Source of the DNA: Pyropia yezoensis
Taxonomy: Eukaryota > Rhodophyta > Bangiophyceae > Bangiales > Bangiaceae
Length of the DNA: 64,000 nt
Assembly: GCA_009829735.1 (NCBI GenBank)
Contig: CM020620.1
Span: forward strand, 24,278,020-24,342,019
Reading direction: 5' to 3'
Under the pieces are notes generated by a model. The model was not told the DNA's origin. It did not search any database and worked only from the letters and a program-made list of their open reading frames with translations. A program made the translations under genes and the position numbers. Positions 31,503 through 41,677 of the stretch are shown piece after piece (the first letter of the stretch is position 1; each line of letters begins with the position of its first letter).

Positions 31503-34500
31503 ATGGCTGCCGTCGCCCCGGTCCCCCACCGCCTGTACCTTGAGGAGGAGCTGACGCAGGATGGGGACGGTGCTGCAGGGGGCGCCGCGGCTGGTACCGG
31601 CGGTGCGACGGCCACCGCTGGCGGGGCTCGTTCTGTCGGCGCAGACGATGACGCTAGCGACGACGATGTCCACCTGGGCGCCGTCGCGTGCAGCATTGTT
31701 GGCATGCGCTACTACCAAGGCGTTGTGCACCAGGGCGAGTGGGTGGAGCTGGTGCGGGAGCCGTCCAACCCATACGATGCGAATGCCATCCGGGTGGAGA
31801 ATATGGCGCGGGTCCAGGTAGGCTTGACCTTGGCGGGTGGGGCGGCGGCGCGGCAGAGGTGGAGGAGCTGTTTGGCAGTCGCTGAGTTCGGGGAGCGAGG
31901 GCAGGAGAGGGAGGCACAGCTTGTGATGGAGTGGGGGCGACTTGCATCTCTGGTCAGGATAGGTGCTCTGGGGTGCGTCTGGTGCTCTCTTTGCTGGTGG
32001 GTGGAAAACGCCGTTTGCCAGTGGTGCCAGCGACTGACGCGAGCTGGTCATGTCCGTTGCGTGCCTGCCTGCTGGGCTCGGTTTTTCTGCGGTTTCACCG
32101 TTCTCATTCTTGTATTACGGCGGGCATCCGCCCCAAGGTCGGCCACATCTCCCGTGGAGAGGCATTTTACCTGGCTCCCTTTATGGACGAGTCTCCCGCC
32201 ACTCGGCTGCGGCTGCTTGCGACGCTCCCCTCCCGTCCGCGGTCCAAGTTTCGCTGCCCCGTTCGCATAGACTTTTTCGGCCCGCCCGAGCGACAGGAGC
32301 GCCTTGCCACCCGCCTGGACACGGCCATGGAGTACACCTCCCCAGAGGACTGCGACGGCATTGGTGCTGCCGGTGCCCAGGAGGGTGAGCCGGCGCCGGT
32401 GGAGGGCCCGCCCGCCGCGTCTGCTGGCCGCCGCAGTGCTGCCGTTGCGGCGCGGGCGACGCTCGCCGCCACCGTTGCGTCGCGGACGTCTGCCCCCCGT
32501 GGCGGGGCGGGCGCGGGCCAGTCGGCTGCCGACCTGGACCGCCTGTTTGATGACGCCGCCGCTTCCCGGGCCGCGTCGCTGGCCGCCGCCGGCGCGGCCT
32601 TGCGCCCCCCCCCCTCTCTGGCGGCGGTGCTCTTCCCGCACCAAGCGGCGGGGGTGGCGTGGGCGCTCGCCCGGGAAACCGCCCCCGCCGACAGCGTGCC
32701 TCCGTTTTGGTCGACCGCGGTGGAGGGCGGCCGGGACGTGTGGTTCAACAGCCTCACCAACAGCTCTGTCGCGGCGCGCCCGCCGCCCGTGACTGGCGGG
32801 CTCCTCGCTGACGAGATGGGGGTGGGCAAGACGTTGCAGGTGATTTCGCTGCTGCTGGCACACCCCCCGTTTGGGGTGGTGTACGCGCCGCCGGTGGAGA
32901 TGGAGACGGAGGCGGAGCGAGCCGCGCCCGTGGACAGGCAACCAGCCGACGGAGACGGCAGCCCATCTACAAAGCCCGCCGGGGGCGCTGTCATGGCCGT
33001 CAAGTCCGAGTCTGGGGCCGGGCCGGCCACTCTCTCGCCGCTCAAGGCTGAAACGATGGCCGAGACCGGGACGGCCACTCCCTCGCCGGCGAAGGCTGAG
33101 GCAAAGGTCGAGCCGGACACCCTTGCTGCGGTCGAGTCTGTGGCGGCGCCCACGCACCCCCCTTCCGATGTTAAGGAAGAGGTCAAGGCTGAGCCTGGCG
33201 CTTTGGCGATTGAGCCAACAACGACCAATCCCGTTGGCCGCGCACGCACCCGGCGTCAGTCGCGGTCAGCGTCGATCGGCGTTCCAGCGGCCACCTGCCC
33301 CCCCTCCGACAGCGCCCCCGCGGCGGTGCAGGTACTGTCCCGAACCGCTGTGCGCCAGCTCAAAGTGGCGGCCCTGCGGGCGGCGCTGGTCGCGCGAGGG
33401 GTGCAGACGGCGGATGAGCTGGCGGCACTACGCCGCCCAGCGTTGGCGACACTTCTTGAGGAGCACGAGGCGGGTCGAAGGGCGGCGGAAACGGGCACGC
33501 CGGCGGGCGCCCCCGGCGGTGCGGAGCCGACCGCGGCGGCCGCGGCGCCACCTGCATCTGGTCTGGGGCATGCCGTTGCACCAGCGCCGGCCATGCGGTC
33601 TTTCTCTGCACTTACACCCGCGCCAGCCGTGGCGCCAGTGACGACCCGGTATGGCGATACCCGCGATGCCCCTGCGCGCACCACCCTTGTCCTTGCCCCC
33701 TTGTCCGTGCTCTCAGCGTGGGAGACACAGCTGGCCGACCTGGTTGCCCCTGGCGTCCTTCGAGTGACGGTCTACCACGGTGCGGGGCGGACAACGGACG
33801 TGGCTGCGTTGGCTGAAAATGACGTCATTGTGGCCAGCTACGGCACTCTTGCGTCTGAGTGGTCGCCCGACGCGGCAGATGACGCTACGGGCGACGGCCG
33901 GCGGCCGCCTGCTCGCAAGAAGCGCAAGTCTGGCGCCGCCGCCGCTCATGCAGGCGTGCTCGCGCGGGTGCCCCTGCGGCGGCTTGTCCTGGACGAGGCC
34001 CACATCCTGCGCAACGGCGAACGGACGCGCCTGTTCAAGGCCGTCATGGCACTCAACGCCCCCCTGCGGTGGGCTCTGACGGGCACGCCAGTCGTGAACC
34101 GGGCCGACGACCTGCAGCCGCTCCTCGCGTGGCTGCGAGTGGCCCCTCTTGAGTCCCGGCGGGTGTGGAACCGGGCGATTTCCCTCCCATTGTCTGCCGG
34201 CGACGAGGCGGGCCTGGCCCGCCTTCGTACAGTCGTGGGCAGTCTGTGTCTTCGCCGCACGCGGGCGGCGGTGCCGGCGCTGGCGGCGCTGCTGCCACCA
34301 GCAGCCACCGAGGTGGTCACCCTGCGGATGACAGGGCCTCAGCGGGCGGCTTATGACCTGCTGTTCACAGCCGCTCGGCGGGTATTCCAGACCGCGTTGG
34401 GTGCGCGCTTCCGGTCGGGTGGTGAGTTGGCAGCGGGTGAAGGGGAGAGGGGGGCGTCCGCCGTCTCTGCTACAGGCGGGGAGGAGGCGCCATCTGCCGC

Positions 34501-35725
34501 TGCCAGCGCTGGTGCAGCCGACGGCGACGGGGACGCAGCCGCCACCGCCGCGGCGGGCGTCCTCGGCGCCCACTTTTCGTCCATCCTCGAGGTCATCACC
34601 CGGCTGCGCCAGATCTGTGCCGCCCCCGCGCTGCTCCCGCCGGCCCGGCTGCATCGCGCGCGAACGGTGCTGGCGCACCTGGACCGCCTCGAGGCGGCGG
34701 CGACCGCCGCGGGCACGGCCTCTGGCGGCGATGGCGTGGCGGCCCTGAGCCCAGACGCGGTCACCCGGCTGTTTGCGATGCTCGCCGGCGCCGTCGCCGA
34801 CTCGGACCGCCGCGATTGTGCGGTGTGCATGGAAGTCGTGACGGACGAGAGCGCCCGCATCTTGACGCGCTGCCGCCATACGTTTTGCGAGGCGTGCCTC
34901 GCGACGCTCCTCCAGCTCGGCCGGGGGGTGGGCGTGTGCCCAATGTGCCGGCAGGGGTTCCGGGGGGGGGACGTCACGTCCCTTGAGCAGCTGCGCGAGC
35001 GGGGGGCTGGGCAGGAGGAGCGCATCGGCATCGGCGACGATAAAGACCTGCGGACGGTGGCTGGGGAGAAGAGCGACATGGACAGCAACGACAGCGGCGA
35101 TGGCGACGGGGGCAGCGGCTGTGGCGACGGCGTCAGTGGCAGCGGCGACGGCGGTAGTAGTACGTACGCCGACGCTGACGCCGCGGCGGCCGCCGACACG
35201 GGCGCCAAGGCGTCTGCCATCCTGGCCATGCTGACCACCACCCCCCCTGACGAAAAGACGGTCGTTTTTTCCCAGTTCACCTCCTTCCTGGACCTCCTCG
35301 AGCGCTCCCTGACCGCCGCGGGCTGGCGGCGGGGCACCCACTTTGTGCGCCTGGATGGGTCCGTGAGCCGCCCTGCCCGGGCGGCGGCGTTGGGCCGCCT
35401 CCGCGACGCGCCCAGCTGCCGGTTGCTGCTGGCCTCCCTGACCGCCGGGGGCGTGGGCATCTCGCTGGTCGCCGCCAACCGGGTCGTCCTGGCCGACCCG
35501 TGGTGGAATGCGGCCGCCGAAGCGCAGGCCGCTGACCGGGTGTGCCGCCTCGGCCAGCGCCGGCGCGTGACGGTTGTCAAGCTGGTGATGGAGGCGTCGG
35601 TCGAGGCCGCCATGGTGGACCTTCAGGCCGCCAAGGCGGCGGTCGCGCAGGGCGCCCTCGGCCGCCTCTCCCCGGCGCAGGTGCGCCAGGCGCACGCGCG
35701 CCGCCTGCTGCGGCTGTTTGAATGA
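31503..35725 (+). CDS. Rad5/HLTF-like SNF2 translocase and RING E3 ubiquitin ligase
   Basis: Two exons (31503-31817 and 32138-35725) give about 1300 residues. The splice is placed because the N-terminal HIRAN domain (LGAVACSIVGMRYYQGVV...NPYDANAI) is cut and resumes as VGHISRGEAFYLAP in phase 0. Order of domains: HIRAN about 50-165; SNF2 motif I (LLADEMGVGKTLQV, about 325); a long Glu/Lys/Pro-rich insert containing a SAP-like segment (VRQLKVAALRAALVARGV, about 505-550); DEAH box (LVLDEAHILRNGERT, about 720); GTPVVNRADDLQPLL; C3HC4 RING (CAVC...CRHTFCEAC...CPMC, about 1000-1047); helicase C domain (TVVFSQFTSFLDLL; DPWWNAAAEAQAADRVCRLGQ). Rad5/HLTF proteins polyubiquitinate PCNA and remodel stalled forks. 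The SAP-like insert and acidic Gly/Asp spacer are unusual. Confidence 0.93.
31818..32137 (+). other. Predicted intron in the Rad5-like gene
   Basis: A 320-bp interval bounded by CAG|GTAGGC and CCCCAAG|GTC. Removing it joins the two halves of the HIRAN domain in frame. GCGACTGACGCG near 32030 could be a branch site. The intron is more pyrimidine/T-rich than the exons. It is the only intron I could place with confidence. Confidence 0.8.
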
Positions 35726-36542
35726 CCCACCGGCCGCCGCTGGGGCGTTGTCTTCCCGCGCGCGCGCGGCCGTGCCAGTCGCGCACGGCGGGCCCGGGTG
35801 TCGCGTGTGGCGAGCCGCCGACGGGGGAGGGGGGGGCTTCCCCCTGCTGCTGCAGAGGTGGTTGACGGCGTGGTGGCGCCTGCGGCTTTCCGCCGACGGG
35901 TGCACAATATTCCTCACCTGCGCCCTGCAGTGTTCTTGCGGCCGCGACGGGGATTTTGCGTTTGCATGGTGCCCGTGTTGAGGGGGGGGAGCTTCCTCGT
36001 CTGGGGGCGAGTGGTATGTAGCCACCCCTCTACCGGGTTTGTGCTTGCCCACTGAGCGGCCGTCTGCCAGCCGGCCTGGCGCCACGACGGACCGCGTGCG
36101 GCCGCCCTCTACGGGGCACGCGTCGCGGCCGCCGACGCCGCCGCACTTGGAGACGCTGGCTTAGGCTGGACGGCCGCCCCTCCGCTGCGGGCCGTGCATG
36201 CGCCGCTCGCGGGGTGGGGGAAGAGAGGCGGCGTTCGCCGGCGCGCGCGTAGAGAGTGCTCGTCGGCTGCGGATAGACAGAGAGTTGCTGTCAATGCGTG
36301 CGCGTTTTAGTACACAGACCGCGTGGTCCCATGGACACAAGAGAGCGTAGCCAGGTACCGCGAGCAGCCCAGACGTGCGCGGCGGTTGGGGAACCACGAC
36401 AGGCGGCGCAGGGCGGTCACGAGGGCGCCAGTTCCCATGGGCAGCGCGGTTGGCCCCCGGGCTGCTGGCCAAATGTCTGCCCGCCAGGCGACGCAGACGC
36501 ACCGTCGGTCTGCGTAATGTATGTACTGTGGGTAAAGCGCGT
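35726..36542. other. Convergent intergenic region
   Basis: 3' flanks of the Rad5-like gene (+) and the DUF4139 gene (-). The part at 36165-36330 is weakly but extendedly similar in the same orientation to 46220-46395 (shared strings such as GTCGTGCATGCGC, CGTCGGC.G.GGATAGAC and GTTTTAG). This suggests copies of an old dispersed repeat. CGTAATGTATGTACTGTG at 36513-36530 lies just after the DUF4139 stop. No gene seen. Confidence 0.4.
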
Positions 36543-39205
36543 TCAGAACCGCGCCTCCGCCACCGCGTCGGCCAGCGCCTGCCGCGCGGCGTCCACCGCA
36601 ACGAGCCGCCGCCGCCGCTCCTCCCGCAGCCGCCCCACCGCGTCCTCGCCGTCAGACAGGGCGGCGACGTAGCGGGCGCGCAGCGACGCCTCGGCGGCCG
36701 ACGGTGCCCCCCCCCCCCCAGGGCGCCCAGGTTGCTCCGCAGCCGCTCCTGCATCGCCGCCTCCTCCGCCGCGTCTGCTTCCAGCGCCGCCACCGACCGC
36801 TGCGCGTCGGCGAGCCGCCCGCGCACCGCCGCCAGCGACTGCACCGTTGCGGCGGCGGCGGACGACAGGACGCGCCCCTCCACGCACGTCACGATGGCAT
36901 CGTCGGACAGGTCCGTCAGCTGCACCCGCGTCCGCCGCTCCGTCCGTTCCGTGATGGAAAGGGTCGTGGCAGAGCGCACGCCGGGGGTGGCGGCGGGGAG
37001 CGTCAGCCGGTAGCGCAGCGTCGACACGTCCTCCTCGGTCGGCTCTAGCGGCGTCGCGGCGGCGGCGTCGGCGTCGGCGGCGTCGGCGTCGGCGTCGGCG
37101 TCGGCATCGGCGGCCGCGCCCGGCCGACCCGCCCGCACGTCCGCGGTGCGGGCGACCAAAGCGCCGCCCCGCTTGATGTGGTCCACGTACAGCGCCACTG
37201 GCCGCCCGTGGCGGCTGGTAAAGGTGTAGGTCACCCGCTGCAGGCGGTACGACTTGGCCGTCAGCACCCCGCGCGCGAGCGTCAGCTCGCTCACCACGTC
37301 CATGTCATTGATGGCCGACAGGCCGAGGCCCCCAGCGACGAAGCGGTCCCGCGGCGGCGGCGGGCAGGCCGACGCCTCCTCCGCGTCCACGTCCAGGTCG
37401 ACGGCGTAGGGCAGGAGCTGCACGTCCCCCGGGCGGCAGGACCGGAGCATCGCCTCGCCCGCGAGGAGGTCGTTGTGGAGGACCGTCATGGGGCCGCCTT
37501 CGAGCGTGCCGCCCGACGTGTTGGTAAGGAGGATGGCCGACAACGGGTTGGCCCGCCGGATGGACGCCCGGTACAGCGCGACGCGGCGGCCAGACACGGG
37601 GGCAGCAAGGATGGGCACCATTGCCGACCGCCGCCGCGGGACACTCACCGGCGCGGCGACGGTGTAGGCAAAGTGCTCGCCGGCGGGGCGCGCCGCGGCG
37701 GCGACGTTGGCCGCCGCCGCGAGGCCGTCGGCAGAGCCGCCAAACTCTGGTGGAGGCGGCGGCGGGGGGCGCGTGCCGCCGCCAAAGCCACCGCCGCCGC
37801 CGCCAACCCCCCTGCCGTCATCAGCAAAGGCGGCGGCACCCCCCCTGGCCACCGCGGCTACCCGCTGCATCGACTCGGGCCTTGCCTTGACCATCCCCGC
37901 CGGCGCTCCAAATGCAGCGGCACTCGCCGCCGGCGCCCCGGCACAAAAACTCCCAGACTCCCCCTGCACGCGGTAGGCGTCTGCCGACCGTAGCGCCACC
38001 GACCGCCGCAGCGCGCCCCCGCCTGGCGCCTCGTCCGACCGCGCCCCAAACAGCGCGGTGGCGTCGGACACGCGCCCCGTCGGCGGCGCGTCGTCGCACG
38101 TCGGCTCGGTGACACGGGCCTTGAAGCGGCGCTCGTAGAGAGCCGTCTTGAACGACACGCCCGCCCCCGACAGCAGCGACAGGCGGATGTTGGTGAGGTC
38201 CACCTCAAACCCATTGTCAATGATAGCCCAGCCCTGCAGAATGAGCGGCGGCGGGGGGGGGGCGTCGCCGCCGCTGTCGGCCGCGGCGGCGGCGCCAGCC
38301 GTGGCGTCATCCCCCTGGGGGGGGGGGCCGCCCGTCGGCGAGCTGGTGGGTGCTCCTGCGCACTCCCCGACGGCCGCCGGGTCGTCGCCGTCATCGTCCC
38401 CACCTGTGAAGAGCCGGTACGTCGTCTTCCAGACGGGAGCCTCGACGCACCAGCGGGCGACGATGCGGCGCTCGCCGGTGCCCACACACCGGACGGTGAG
38501 GAGCTGCGTGTCGGCCGTCAAGCCCTCGACGCGGCCGTTGAGGACGTCCCGCATCGTCGCCGTCAGCGCCGGGTTTTCGTAGCGAAAGGCGGTGACAGCC
38601 GCGAGCGGCACCGTCACGACGGCGCCGTCGGCGGTGAGCACCAGCACCGCCACGTGCTGCGGGAGGCCTGCCGCTTGTGGAGACGGCTCCACGGCGTCTG
38701 TGTCGAGCGGGTGGACCATGCCGTACGGGCCGCACGCGGCGGGGTCGGCGGCGGCCCCAGGGGGTGCCCCCTCGGGCAATGGCCCCGCCAGCGGTGGCGG
38801 GTGCGGCACCTTGGGAGGCCGCGGCGGCGCCACGGCCTGCGTGCCAACCAGCTGGCCCGCCACGGTGGTGGCGCCGGCGTCCCCCACCCGCGTCGTCGTC
38901 GACAGCGCCACCGCCGCGCCCTGCGTCTCGCGCAGCAGCCGCAGCAGCGCCTGCGACGGGGACAGGTACATCGCCGGCGTGCCGCCGCCGGGCCCGGCGT
39001 CCACCCCCCCCGCGGGGGAGTCATAGTCGACCGACGTGATGGACCCGCCCCCCCCCGACGTGTCGGCCACGGACAGGGATTTAAGGACGTCGCTCATGGC
39101 CGACGTGCGGACGGGGATGGACAGGGCCGCGTCGCCGTCGACGGTCGCCTCGGCTTGCAGGTGCGCCATGCCGTTGCTAAACAGCCGCACCGCCGTGACG
39201 CGCAT
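36543..39205 (-). CDS. DUF4139-family protein (frame shift near C-terminus)
   Basis: About 887 residues if the frame changes at the poly-C run 36709-36719. I chose the ATG at 39203-39205 (MRVTAVRLFSNGMAHLQ) because this is where family members begin; the open frame upstream to 39472 is low complexity. Family blocks are MSDVLKSLSVAD, ITSVDYDSPAG, VVTVPLAAVTAFRYENPAL, VARWCVEAPVWKTTYRLF, LQGWAIIDNGFEVDLTNIRL, VSFKTALYERRF, LLTNTSGGTLEGGPMTVL and RLQRVTYTFTSRHGRPVALY, followed by a coiled-coil (AVRGRLADAQRSVAALEADA). Bacterial, archaeal and algal members of this group have no firmly assigned biochemical function. In the other frame the protein would end in a non-conserved Pro/Arg tail at 36161. 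The chosen end gives a continuing charged helix (REERRRRLVAVDAARQALAD). Confidence 0.75.
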
Positions 39206-39614
39206 CGGCGCGCCGCCGGGGGGGGCGGGGGGGGGGGCGGGGGGGGGGGGGAACGGTGGGTAAGGGAGGGGGGGGGGGAAGGGCTGCCCGCCGCCGGCTC
39301 CATAGCGTGGGGCGGATGTGCAGCGGCGATGCGGCGCGCGGGGGGCGGGTACGGGGTGGGGGGGGGGGAGGGAGGCGGCCGCGGCGGAGGAGTTCAGGCG
39401 TCGGGCGGCCGTGGCCGAGATGGCGGGCGGCCGCGCGCTGGGCAAGATAGTGATTGCTATGCCAGATGCCACGGAGGGATTGCCATGCCATTCGACCTCG
39501 TGCGTGATCGTCTAGAATGGTGTGGTCGAAAGAGCAAAGCGGGCTGCAGGTCCCCGCGCTGTGCCAGCGCGGCACTGGTTGCGTTCCATAATAGAGCCCC
39601 ACGGGCGGTGGCGG
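39206..39614. other. Spacer between DUF4139 gene and cobS
   Basis: Upstream of the DUF4139 gene and downstream of cobS (both on the minus strand). Contains poly-G runs (39219-39250, 39355-39370) and an AT-richer stretch at 39440-39600. No gene. Confidence 0.4.
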
Positions 39615-40772
39615 TCAGCCCCCCCCCCCCCCGGCATCGCCCTCCCCCTGGGCGCCCACCTGGGCGGCCGGCTGAATCCCTCCCCCCAGCGCGAACGACA
39701 CGGCGGCGAGGCCCGCCATCCCGGCCAGCGTGACGGCAAATCGGCCGACCGGCGCCGCCGCGGCGGCCCACCCCCCCCCCGAGGGCCCAGCCGCCAGCAG
39801 CGCCGCGTAGACGGCGAGCTCGGCCACCACAATGGTGCCGCCGAGGAGGTCTCCCGCGACCCCCCCCAGGACGCGGCAGCCCCACCAGCGGGCGGCCGCG
39901 GCAACGGCGGCCGCCGCGGCGGCGGCGGCCGCCGCCGGCCGCACCCCCACCGCCGCCGCCGCAATGGCCACCGCACTGGCCGTCGACACGGCCACGCGCG
40001 CGCCGCTGAGCAGGTGGCGGGAGCGGCCAAACCACGAGTAAAAGTCCCCCTTGGCATCCTCCGCGTCCACAATGTACGCGCAGGTGGCGACGAGCGGCGG
40101 CGCGGTGGCGCGGGCGAGCGCGTGCGCGGCGACCATGGCCGGCCCCGCCCCCGACCCGGCGCCGAGCGCCCACACCGACGGGCCGGGTTCGCCGAGGGCG
40201 GCGAGCAGCGCCACCTTGGCGACCGTGCCCAGGACGAGGGCGACCGCCCCAAAGGTGCCCACCCGCGAGTCCTTCATGATGGCCAGCACCTCAGGGCGGG
40301 ACCAGCCGCCGAGCGTCGCGTCCGCCGCGTCGGCCAGCCCGTCCTCGTGCAGGCACATGGTCACCCCACACGTGGCGGCGGTGGCGGCGGCCGCCGCGAC
40401 GGCCGCCACGGGGGCCCCCCCCCCCAGGACCGCCGCGGCGGCGTCATACGCGGCGGCGCCCACCCAGCCCACCCCCGCTCCAATGAGCGGGAAGTAGGCA
40501 AACGCCAGGACCAGGTAGCCCGGGTGGTGGTCGGCGCCCGCCACCCGGTCAACGGGGATCTGGGTGAGGAAGAGGAGGCCGCTAAAGAGGATGCGGGCCT
40601 CGGACTTGGGCGACGCCGCCCACGCGCGCTGCGCCGCGAGCGCGTCGAGGCCCGCCGCCGACGCGGCCGCGTCCGTGACGCCCACCCCGCGGCCGCGGAC
40701 GGCGGCGACGCCCACGACCGAGGGGGGGGGGGCGCCGCCGGGGGGGGGGGGGGGAGGACCCGCCGACGCCAT
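39615..40772 (-). CDS. cobS: Cobalamin synthase (adenosylcobinamide-GDP ribazoletransferase)
   Basis: 385 residues, ATG at 40770-40772. CobS joins adenosylcobinamide-GDP to alpha-ribazole (or its phosphate) at the membrane, the last assembly step of the lower loop of vitamin B12. Evidence: FSGLLFLTQIPV at the start of the core, CLHEDGLADAADATLGG (about 139-155, the acidic metal/substrate motif usually HLDGLAD..D), MKDSRVGTFGAVALVLG (about 164-180), then several hydrophobic helices (VAKVALLAALGE; AMVAAHALARATAPPLV; VAAAARWWGCRVLGGVAGDL). The core is the usual 250-300 residues; about 65 N-terminal residues (Pro/Gly, then Ala/Arg rich) are extra and may be a targeting or regulatory segment. It is divergent from cobT with 905 bp between start codons. 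Eukaryotic CobS is known in a few algae that remodel pseudocobalamin. Confidence 0.92.
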   Translation of the reverse strand: MASAGPPPPPPGGAPPPSVVGVAAVRGRGVGVTDAAASAAGLDALAAQRAWAASPKSEARILFSGLLFLTQIPVDRVAGADHHPGYLVLAFAYFPLIGAGVGWVGAAAYDAAAAVLGGGAPVAAVAAAAATAATCGVTMCLHEDGLADAADATLGGWSRPEVLAIMKDSRVGTFGAVALVLGTVAKVALLAALGEPGPSVWALGAGSGAGPAMVAAHALARATAPPLVATCAYIVDAEDAKGDFYSWFGRSRHLLSGARVAVSTASAVAIAAAAVGVRPAAAAAAAAAAVAAAARWWGCRVLGGVAGDLLGGTIVVAELAVYAALLAAGPSGGGWAAAAAPVGRFAVTLAGMAGLAAVSFALGGGIQPAAQVGAQGEGDAGGGGG

Positions 40773-41677
40773 GGGCAGGGGCACAAGCCGCCGCGGCGGC
40801 GACGGCAGTGTCAAAAAGAGGCAAAAAAGGTCAAGGCGGCGGGGGGAGGCTGGCGGGGAAGGGAAGCACAGAGGGGGAAGAGCCGTAAAGGAAGCGAAAG
40901 AGGGCAATGGGAAAGGAGAGAGGGGCGGGGAGGGGGGGGGGGGGTGGCGGCGGGGGAGGAGCGCCAGTGGGGGCGGCAGGCGAGCAATGTCTACCAGCGG
41001 GACGACTGCTTGCCGTGGGCCCCACGCCTGCGCATCGGGAGAGGGGTGGGGGTGGGGGGGGGGGGGGGCGGCCAGCCTGGCCGGCCCCCACGGATGGCTT
41101 GGGCGGGGCGATCCGGGGCAGCCGCCGCCGCCTCTTCCTTCTCTCCCCCTCCCCCCCCCCCCCCCCCCCCCCCCAGGTTGCGGCCAGCCACCCAGGGCGA
41201 CGTGGGGGGCCAGGAGCCCCGCCTCGCGCGGGGCGCCGATCGCCACTGTCTCCGTGCCTCGGCGCCCGGCGCGGGGCGTCCATCCCGCCGCCGCCTGGTC
41301 AGCCGCGACGGATCGCCGCTGGGCCACGCCCGCACCCGCCCGCGTCACGTGACGGTGACGGGGTCCCCCACGTCGCGGCAGTCCCCGTCTGCGTCGCCGG
41401 GGGGCCCAGACCCACCGCCTCCCCCCCCCCCCGCCCCCCGCCCCCTCCTCCACCCCGTCCACCCCACACTCTCCTCTCCCGCCCCGTCTGTCCTACCGGC
41501 TGACCCCCCTCGCACCCCACCCCATCCACCCACCCATCTCACCCACACCCCCCACCCCCCCACCCCCCCCCCCCCCCCCTCCCTGCTCACCATCCGCCCA
41601 CCGCTGCTTCCCTCCCCTGCCCCCCCCTACCCCTCCCCCCTAACCTTCCTTCCCCCCCCCCCCCCAACCCGTTTGCG
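40773..41677. promoter_or_regulatory. Shared divergent promoter region of cobS and cobT
   Basis: 905 bp between two start codons facing away from each other. The cobT side is strongly pyrimidine-rich on the + strand (41400-41670). The cobS side is purine-rich on the same strand (40840-40960), so each gene has a pyrimidine-rich leader on its own coding strand. CACGTGACG at 41346 is an E-box/CRE-like core. I recognise no cobalamin riboswitch. Co-regulation is inferred from layout alone. Confidence 0.5.

Noticed and set aside
40773..41677. Cobalamin riboswitch between cobS and cobT
   Set aside because: No B12-box-like conserved core was recognised and such riboswitches are not expected in eukaryotic nuclear genes.
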